The notes beneath the pieces were generated by a model. The model was given only the letters and a program-made list of their open reading frames with translations. It did no database searches and was not told the origin of the DNA. From Jackrogersella multiformis (lineage: Eukaryota > Ascomycota > Sordariomycetes > Xylariales > Hypoxylaceae): a DNA stretch of 64,000 nucleotides. The stretch covers positions 2,046,001 through 2,110,000 of the forward strand of contig CADCXD010000002.1 of the NCBI GenBank assembly GCA_902806575.1. The letters are read 5' to 3'. This document shows positions 58,150 to 64,000 of this stretch, in pieces (position 1 is the first letter of the stretch; each line of letters starts with the position of its first letter). A program made the translations under genes and the position numbers.

Positions 58150-59874
58150 TCACGTAGAAAACCAAAGTCATCCATATATTCCAGAGCTTTGTCAAGTCGA
58201 CTCCGGACTGTCTAACCTGTGAACTGTGGACTAACATCTTGGCAAGATGAGTGGTTTAACGCCCTCTTCCGGTGGATGTGGAATACATAAACACAAGAAC
58301 GACTGGGATCTATTCCCACACACATGATGTCCTCGATAAAAGAAAAATCCCATAAATGTTAAGATGGATAGGTCCATATAATACATATAATAGTAATTCG
58401 ACTGAATGGAATTGAGTAAACCTTTCCAGGTTGAGAAACAAACATACATCACCTGGACATGCATAATATACTTAGTAGCAGGTGAACAACATCTATTAGC
58501 CAGTGTTTACTGCTTTCGGCAAGGGCTACAGCTTTCATTGGATCAAAAGGTAACACACCGTGTCATAACCATGTGGCAGTCAGATATTTTTAACAAAAGA
58601 ATACGAAAGAGTAGGTACACTAGCAGACTACACTAGGTACCTAGAGGTAGGGACCTAGGCCTGACAGCATCCATGGATTGAACCTGGGGAACTATCATGT
58701 GGAGACAGCGGTAGCTGGAGGTGGATACATGGTACGTACTATGTACCTGACTACACTACATGTATAGCATCGCGTAGGTAGGCAGGTACCAAGGCACGGT
58801 CTTAACCTGGCCGGGCAGCTGGAGTTGACGTTATTAAAGACCCTACGGTAGGTACAGTTTACAAGGTAGATAATACCCAAGTAGCAGAGGCAGGTACCTA
58901 ATTTGACCTATAAAGATGTTGCGGGTTCTTCCTGTGGGTTGCTGCTTGACCGTTTATTTCCCGATTTAGGTGACCCAAGACCTTTCGTCTGTGCCTCATC
59001 GTCGAATTTCTCCCACCTCCCAATTCTTCCCTCCAACACCACCAACACATTTTCCTATTTCCCTTTATCACGACGACCCTCCACATTCTTTTCCATTCTT
59101 AGTTCCCTCATTTTCGTTATCCTTTCTCTCGTCACCTACGACGCTATTTTGACTTTTGACCATAGTCACTCATTTAGTCATTCAGTCATTCATTCATTCA
59201 CCAAATCCCAAAGACCTCACTAACCCGACCCTAGACTTGGTCAGGTTGTTGACCTGTTTACGACCTGTTGACCTTGCCGACGGTTGGACGCGAGAAGTTC
59301 ACGAACAAACACCAAGAAGATTCGTTGTGACTGGTAAGTCTTTGATTTGAGCTTCTTTCTATTGTTCCCTTTTTTATGGCACACAAACACATCGTTTCTA
59401 TTCACTCTCCATCGAGTCATCGCGCACAAAGCACACTCTATCACGTCGCCTGTCCTTGTTTCCATCCAGCCTGTTCACGAACAATCACTATTGTTCACGA
59501 ACCATCGATTCACAAGATTCACAAACAAGACAAATTTGCAAATACAAACCTACCTCCTTTTCTCCATACCTTGAAGGGTTTTCTTCCACTTCTCGCAAAA
59601 AAAAAAATCTTATCCCTCATCTTCAGCCTTTCACATTCAACTTTTCACCTTCACCACTATCTTCATCACTATCAAGTATATTTCTATAAACACCGCCTTG
59701 ACATTTTTACTGTCCATACTTGCAATATCATTTATCCATTCTACCATTCCACCACATCAACAACCTCCCTGGAGGAGCAGCGCTGACTTTAGCTTGTATT
59801 AGCCATACCAACACTCCTTTCGGTGTAGGAAAAGTCTTAAACCCCATCTAGACGTAGCAGGTACTATTCTCAAG

Positions 59875-62712
59875 ATGGGACTTTCAAAGTTCCTAACCGC
59901 TTCTCTCTTGGCTTTACGCCTCTTTTCAGCTCCTGTGGGAGCCGCTCAGTCGACGGCTGTACAGCAGCGCCAAGATGCTGGTTCCGGCTATTGGGTTGCC
60001 GATATCAAGCGCCAGGGTGTTGCCGTCTACGCCGAGTCCGGCTACAAAGTCTTCCGCAACGTGAAGGACTATGGCGCCAAAGGAGATGGCACGACCGATG
60101 ACACTGTGGCCATCAACAACGCCGTCCAGGAGGGTTCCAACCGATGTGCCATACACTGCGACTCGCGTACTACCACCCCAGCCCTTGTCTACTTCCCTCC
60201 CGGTGTCTACGTGGTGAGCAAGCCAATTCTCCAGCTTTACTACACTCAGTTTGTCGGCGATGCGAGCGATCTCCCCACGCTCAAGGCGTCCGCGAACTTC
60301 GACGGGATGGCCGTCATCGATGGAAATCCTTACGACTACACTGTTCAGCCGGCCGCGAACTGGTACATCAACCAGAACAACTTCTTCCGCCAGGTTCGCA
60401 ATTTCATCATCGACCTGAGGGACGCGCCAATCGGCAACGGCGCCGGCATCCATTGGCAAGTCGCTCAAGGCACCAGCTTGCAGAACATCATCTTCGAGAT
60501 GAACCCGGACACTAGCGCCGCGAACAAGCAGAAGGGCCTATTCCTCGAGAACGGATCTGGCGGCTTCATGGCTGATCTTACGTTCAACGGCGGAGGCATC
60601 GGAGCCGACATTGGCAGCCAGCAGTATACGACCCGCAATCTGACGTTCAACAACTGCAACACCGCTATCCACATGATCTGGAACTGGCTCTGGTTGATGC
60701 AGGATGTGAAGATCAACGGCGGGAAGATCGGCATTGACATGACGAGCGACTCTCTGGACGAAATTAAGGTAGGATCGTTGCTCCTTGTCGATAGCAAGAT
60801 CTCGAATGTCGACGTTGGCATCAATACTCTCTACAGACCTGACAATACTGATACCAACAACACCCTCATCCTGGACAACGTCGATATGACCGAAGCCGTA
60901 CCTACTGCCATCCAGTACGCCAAGGATAAGTCTGTCATCCTCCAAGGCAACCAGAAGGTCGCAGGGTTTGCTCAGGGTCGTCAGTACGACGCGAACGGTG
61001 GCAAGGCGGTCCAGACCGCCAAAGACAGTGCCAAGAAGCCCGATGTTCTCCTAGGCGACGACGGTAAGATCTTCACGCGCACCAAGCCTCAATACGAAGG
61101 CGTTTCTTCTAGCAACTTTGTCAGTGTGAAGACGGCCGGCGCCAAGGGTGATGGCAAAACCGACGACACCGCGGCGATCCAAAAGATTTTCGACGGTGCC
61201 AAGGAGGGTGACATCATCTATTTTGACCACGGCGCATACCTGATCTCCGACACCGTCAAGATTCCCAAGAACATCAAGATTACCGGAGAGATGTGGCCGC
61301 TTCTAATGGCTACGGGTAAGAAGTTCTCTGATCAGACCAAGCCTGTACCTGTCTTCCAAGTCGGCGAGGCTGGTGACATCGGTGACGTTGAGATGTCAGA
61401 CCTCATTATCGAAACCAAGGGTTCTCTCCCCGGTGCTATTCTCGTGCAGTGGAACCTTGCGGGTTCTAAGAACGGCGCGGCAGGTTTGTGGGATGTGCAC
61501 TTCCGTATTGGCGGGACTGCTGGAACTGAACTGCAATCCGATAAGTGTGCCAAGAACGAGAATGTCACGACCACTCCCACCCCCGAGTGCATGGGCGTTT
61601 TCATGATGCTTCATCTTACGCAGACGGCCTCGGCGTACGTCGAGAATTGTTGGTTCTGGGTTGCTGATCACGAACTCGACCTGGATGACCACAAGCAGAT
61701 CAACATCTTCAGCGGCCGTGGTGTCCTCATCGAATCGCAAAAGCCCGTCTGGTTGTGGGGTACCGCTTCGGAGCACAGCATCCTGTACAACTACCAGATC
61801 TCCAATGCTCAGAACGTCTTCATCGGTATCGCTCAATCCGAAACGGCCTACTTCCAGGGCAACCCCCCGGCCCCCGAAGGTGCCACTGTTCTCGAAGGCT
61901 TTTTCGACCCCGAGTTCGACCAGTCTTGTGACGGGTCGTCGACAACCTGCGCTCGCACCTGGGGTCTTCGCATTACCAACTCGTCATCGGTCTATATCTA
62001 CGGCACTGGCTTATACAGTTTCTTCGACAACTATGACCAAAAATGTGTGGACGAAAATAACTGCCAAGACAACATGATCAGCATCGAGGGCTCTACTGGA
62101 GTACACCTCTATGGGCTGAGCACTAAGGCCTCGGTAAACATGATTAGCATCGACGGCCAGTCCGCCGCTCTCGACAAGGACAACAGGAACACGTTCTGCG
62201 CTGCCATCGCTAAGTTCGAAGTGGAAGTTGGCTCTAGCAAGCAGCCAGGTTCAAGCAGCACCGGAACGGCCCCTTCCACGGCTTCCGTGACGATTTCGGC
62301 ATCGACCTCAGGAACTGACTCTGCGACGTCTTCACCGACTTCGACCTCAGGCCCCGGTTCCGGTTCCGGCTCTGGTTCCGGCTCAGGCTCGGACTCCGGT
62401 TCTTCAGCCGGCGGTCCAGGTATTGGCACTGAGACCCAGGCTACGGCTACTGTGGGTTCCACGCCAACAGGTAGCTATGTCCAGCCTGGTGTAGATTCGA
62501 CTGCCGGTACGTCGGCGACGGAATCTTTGGCCGGATCTGTAACAACGTTGCCTATTCCTTCGGAAACCTCGGATGGCGGTTCTGGCGGTTCTGGAGGCTC
62601 TGGCGGCTCTGGCGGTTCTGGTAGTGCTAGCAGTTCCAGCGAGGCTGGCGATGTTACCGTTACGGTTACTCAGACGGTTACGGCGACGGCAATTTGCTCT
62701 CAGACGTCATGA
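59875..62712 (+). CDS. Secreted GH55 beta-1,3-glucanase
   Basis: A protein of 945 aa in one exon. A signal peptide (about residues 1-23, LTASLLALRLFSAPVGA) sends it to the secretory pathway, and a KR site near residue 43 could be cut by a Kex2-type protease. Two right-handed beta-helix halves follow, each opening with the same motif: YGAKGDGTTDDTVAINNA near residue 65 and TAGAKGDGKTDDTAAIQKIF near residue 420. This pairing is the hallmark of family GH55 (exo- or endo-beta-1,3-glucanases, often annotated glucan 1,3-beta-glucosidase). Aromatic and acidic residues typical of the cleft appear around YVENCWFWVADHELD and VWLWGTASEHS. After residue 780 comes a Ser/Thr/Gly linker with pure Gly-Ser repeats, ending in VTVTVTQTVTATAIC. 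It should digest glucans of fungal or plant cell walls or remodel the own wall. The frame stays open beyond the TGA (see findings). Confidence 0.93.
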   Translation: MGLSKFLTASLLALRLFSAPVGAAQSTAVQQRQDAGSGYWVADIKRQGVAVYAESGYKVFRNVKDYGAKGDGTTDDTVAINNAVQEGSNRCAIHCDSRTTTPALVYFPPGVYVVSKPILQLYYTQFVGDASDLPTLKASANFDGMAVIDGNPYDYTVQPAANWYINQNNFFRQVRNFIIDLRDAPIGNGAGIHWQVAQGTSLQNIIFEMNPDTSAANKQKGLFLENGSGGFMADLTFNGGGIGADIGSQQYTTRNLTFNNCNTAIHMIWNWLWLMQDVKINGGKIGIDMTSDSLDEIKVGSLLLVDSKISNVDVGINTLYRPDNTDTNNTLILDNVDMTEAVPTAIQYAKDKSVILQGNQKVAGFAQGRQYDANGGKAVQTAKDSAKKPDVLLGDDGKIFTRTKPQYEGVSSSNFVSVKTAGAKGDGKTDDTAAIQKIFDGAKEGDIIYFDHGAYLISDTVKIPKNIKITGEMWPLLMATGKKFSDQTKPVPVFQVGEAGDIGDVEMSDLIIETKGSLPGAILVQWNLAGSKNGAAGLWDVHFRIGGTAGTELQSDKCAKNENVTTTPTPECMGVFMMLHLTQTASAYVENCWFWVADHELDLDDHKQINIFSGRGVLIESQKPVWLWGTASEHSILYNYQISNAQNVFIGIAQSETAYFQGNPPAPEGATVLEGFFDPEFDQSCDGSSTTCARTWGLRITNSSSVYIYGTGLYSFFDNYDQKCVDENNCQDNMISIEGSTGVHLYGLSTKASVNMISIDGQSAALDKDNRNTFCAAIAKFEVEVGSSKQPGSSSTGTAPSTASVTISASTSGTDSATSSPTSTSGPGSGSGSGSGSGSDSGSSAGGPGIGTETQATATVGSTPTGSYVQPGVDSTAGTSATESLAGSVTTLPIPSETSDGGSGGSGGSGGSGGSGSASSSSEAGDVTVTVTQTVTATAICSQTS

Positions 62713-63582
62713 AGTGCGACTACTGGGACTCGTTCCGGGACCCGTATCCGTTCGACAAGCACTGCCACCGAAACGACTACCATCACGCCTAACGCTTGCG
62801 CATCCAAAACGCCGCATCTGAAGAACCCATGAATTGAGGACGGTTTCTTACGACGATAGCAAGGCATTCATTTTTATTCTCTTCTCTTGTGGCCCAAAGA
62901 GGCATTTACGCCCATCCCTCGGGATAAGGAGGCACTGCAGTTCAGTCTATACATAGGGAACTTGGAGTTAAAGGTACATGACATGACAGGATCAATTTCG
63001 AGATACCAGTTTGATGCGTACGAGATCACAAGATCTTAGGAAGGGGGAGTGACGGTCGATAAGATTCTAAACCCGTTCCGTATTCATCAATAAAATTGCA
63101 TTGATTTTTTTAAAATTGTATTATTGCGGTGACCCTGTCTTGTTTGTGAATAAAATTTTGAGTAATTAGTCATAATCAGGGGGCTGTACAGTGCCCAGGT
63201 GGCGGAACTCTAGGTGCCTTAGCCACAAAACACCTAGGTACCTAGCCTACCCGAACCCTAGATAAAATTTGTGGCGCAAGTAGGTAGGTACCTAAGTATA
63301 TTAAGTAAAACGTCATCGCGCTGTTCTCGGCTTTCGTCAACTCAAGTCTCAATCTAGAACTTCTTCGAATCATCTACACCTTGCAATACCTAGTGACAAA
63401 CCACTTCGAGTCGAGCGGTTCTTTGTGCAGCTCTGAAATTCCCCGTGATTAATTCTAAACCACTCAATAGATCTGTGTCATAAACCGCCGTGAAATCCAC
63501 GGCCGGAGCCAATCCGTACAGAATCTAACAAACCCTTAATGCCGTCCATACTCCTACTCCCACTCCCACTCCCTCGTCTATC
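62713..63582. other. 3' region of GH55 gene and upstream of the edge gene
   Basis: The first 117 bases (62713-62829) continue the GH55 frame without a stop, in Ser/Thr-rich codons, to a second TGA at 62830-62832. After it comes AT-rich 3' sequence, an ACCTAGGT cluster at 63211-63297 and a TCAACTC/AATC-rich leader of the next gene. No other gene. Confidence 0.6.
63211..63297. repeat. ACCTAGGT repeat cluster
   Basis: CTAGGTGCCT, CACCTAGGTACCTAG and GTAGGTAGGTACCTAAG words lie 290-370 bases before the start of the edge gene. Confidence 0.8.
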
Positions 63583-64000
63583 ATGACCGACGACAACAGG
63601 ACCAACCCGCTACGAGCCCGACAAAAGGACAAAACGATGGCCCGCGGCAGCAGCAGCAGCAGCGAAGCGAACGGCTCGCCGCCCGCGTACCCCTCCCCTC
63701 CGGCTTCCGCAAATACACATACCAAACGCAACTCGCCGTACCTGCCCACGCCCCCCGAGGCCGCCCTGCTGCTCGCGTACCCGGCGCTCCTGCTCTTCGG
63801 CGCGCTGTTCTCCGCCCTGAGCCCCCAGACCCGCGCCGCCGCCGCCGCCTACGACGCCGCGAGCCAGTCCCACGCGCTGGCCCAGGCGCCCAGCTACTTC
63901 GCGCGTAAGGACAACGTGTTCAATACGCTCTTCGTCAAGCGCGGGTGGGCTTGGATCTCCGCTGCGTTCGCGGCTTTCGTCGCGTCGCACCCGGCGTTTG
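63583..64000 (+). CDS. Probable FIT/Scs3-like membrane protein, partial (right edge)
   Basis: The frame is open from the ATG at 63583 to the window end (139 codons) with no stop. The first 60 residues are basic and Ser/Pro-rich, presumably cytosolic. Then come SPYLPTPPEAALLLAYPALL, a membrane segment (ALLLAYPALLLFGALFSAL, about residues 62-80), and a segment with SYFARKDNVFNTLFVKRGWA, followed by a second hydrophobic stretch. The block FARKDNVFN..FVKRGWAW resembles the first conserved part of the fat-storage-inducing transmembrane family (Scs3/Yft2 in yeast), endoplasmic-reticulum acyl-CoA diphosphatases needed for normal lipid droplets and membrane lipid balance. The catalytic His-containing segments would lie beyond the edge, so the assignment is provisional. 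Third positions are mostly G/C. The first ATG was taken as start; another in-frame ATG is 18 codons later. Confidence 0.65.
   Translation, partial: MTDDNRTNPLRARQKDKTMARGSSSSSEANGSPPAYPSPPASANTHTKRNSPYLPTPPEAALLLAYPALLLFGALFSALSPQTRAAAAAYDAASQSHALAQAPSYFARKDNVFNTLFVKRGWAWISAAFAAFVASHPAF

Larger units (their letters stand above)
55415..59874. other. Long gene-poor region ending in the GH55 leader
   Basis: No gene I can support. A CCAGG-CTG run lies at 56145-56175. ACCTAGGT words are dense at 55684-55698, 56637-56712, 57061-57098, 57561-57600, 57708-57722, 58045-58149 and 58634-58660. From about 58980 to 59780 the plus strand is rich in C and T, as in a long promoter or leader; a GTAAGT at 59332 and CTGACTTTAG at 59783-59792 could bound a leader intron of the GH55 gene. 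Confidence 0.5.

Overview
The window reads as nuclear DNA of a filamentous ascomycete (Pezizomycotina, most likely Sordariomycetes). Reasons: genes are monocistronic on both strands; spliceosomal introns are mostly 50-150 nt with GT(A/G)NGT donors, CTRAC-like branch points and YAG acceptors; two genes encode fungal Zn(II)2Cys6 regulators; the tRNA-Ser(GCT) has a short intron after position 37; and there are typical fungal families (DUF8004, DUF7704, GH55, NPP1/NLP, F-box/WD40, RfeG-like). I see no rRNA, CRISPR array, intact transposon or operon. The species cannot be named from the sequence.

Layout. 1.8-3.8 kb (-): six-exon Zn2Cys6 regulator. 7.8-8.8 kb (+): RfeG-like factor. 10.3-12.8 kb (+): five-exon regulator with a mid-protein Zn2Cys6 finger. 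14.7-15.6 kb (+): secreted NPP1/NLP protein. 17.1-17.8 kb (+): conserved membrane-anchored fungal protein. 18.7-19.6 kb (+): multipass membrane protein with an EXPERA/EBP-like end. 20.1-22.8 kb (-): DUF8004 protein. 24.65-24.75 kb (-): tRNA-Ser(GCT). 25.2-27.2 kb (+): dynactin p62, tail to tail with 27.4-28.4 kb (-) ribosomal protein eS7. 30.1-31.1 kb (+): cysteine-rich single-pass membrane protein. 32.6-33.8 kb (-): zinc NADP(H) alcohol dehydrogenase. 34.6-35.1 kb (-): DUF7704 protein. 37.3-38.7 kb (+): amidoligase-family enzyme, followed by an unrecognised 298-aa protein (39.4-40.4 kb). 42.8-44.9 kb (+): F-box/WD40 ubiquitin-ligase adaptor. 45.7-46.7 kb (-): class I glutamine amidotransferase. 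50.9-52.4 kb (+): Myb-like protein. 52.7-53.7 kb (-): Ap4A phosphorylase, divergent from 54.3-55.4 kb (+): a RutA-type pyrimidine monooxygenase. 59.9-62.7 kb (+): secreted GH55 beta-1,3-glucanase. 63.6 kb to the right edge (+): start of a probable FIT/Scs3-like protein.

Between the genes lie long gene-poor stretches (3.8-7.8, 40.4-42.8, 46.7-50.8 and 55.4-59.9 kb). They are sprinkled with a self-complementary word built from ACCT/AGGT units around CCTAGG. It recurs dozens of times outside coding sequence and I found it in no coding exon.

Most genes here are unrelated housekeeping or regulatory loci. The points most worth following are the RutA-like enzyme without visible Rut partners, the amidoligase region (amidoligase, unknown protein, F-box/WD40 and glutamine amidotransferase within about 9.4 kb), an in-frame Ser/Thr-rich tail beyond the GH55 stop codon, and the dispersed ACCTAGGT word.
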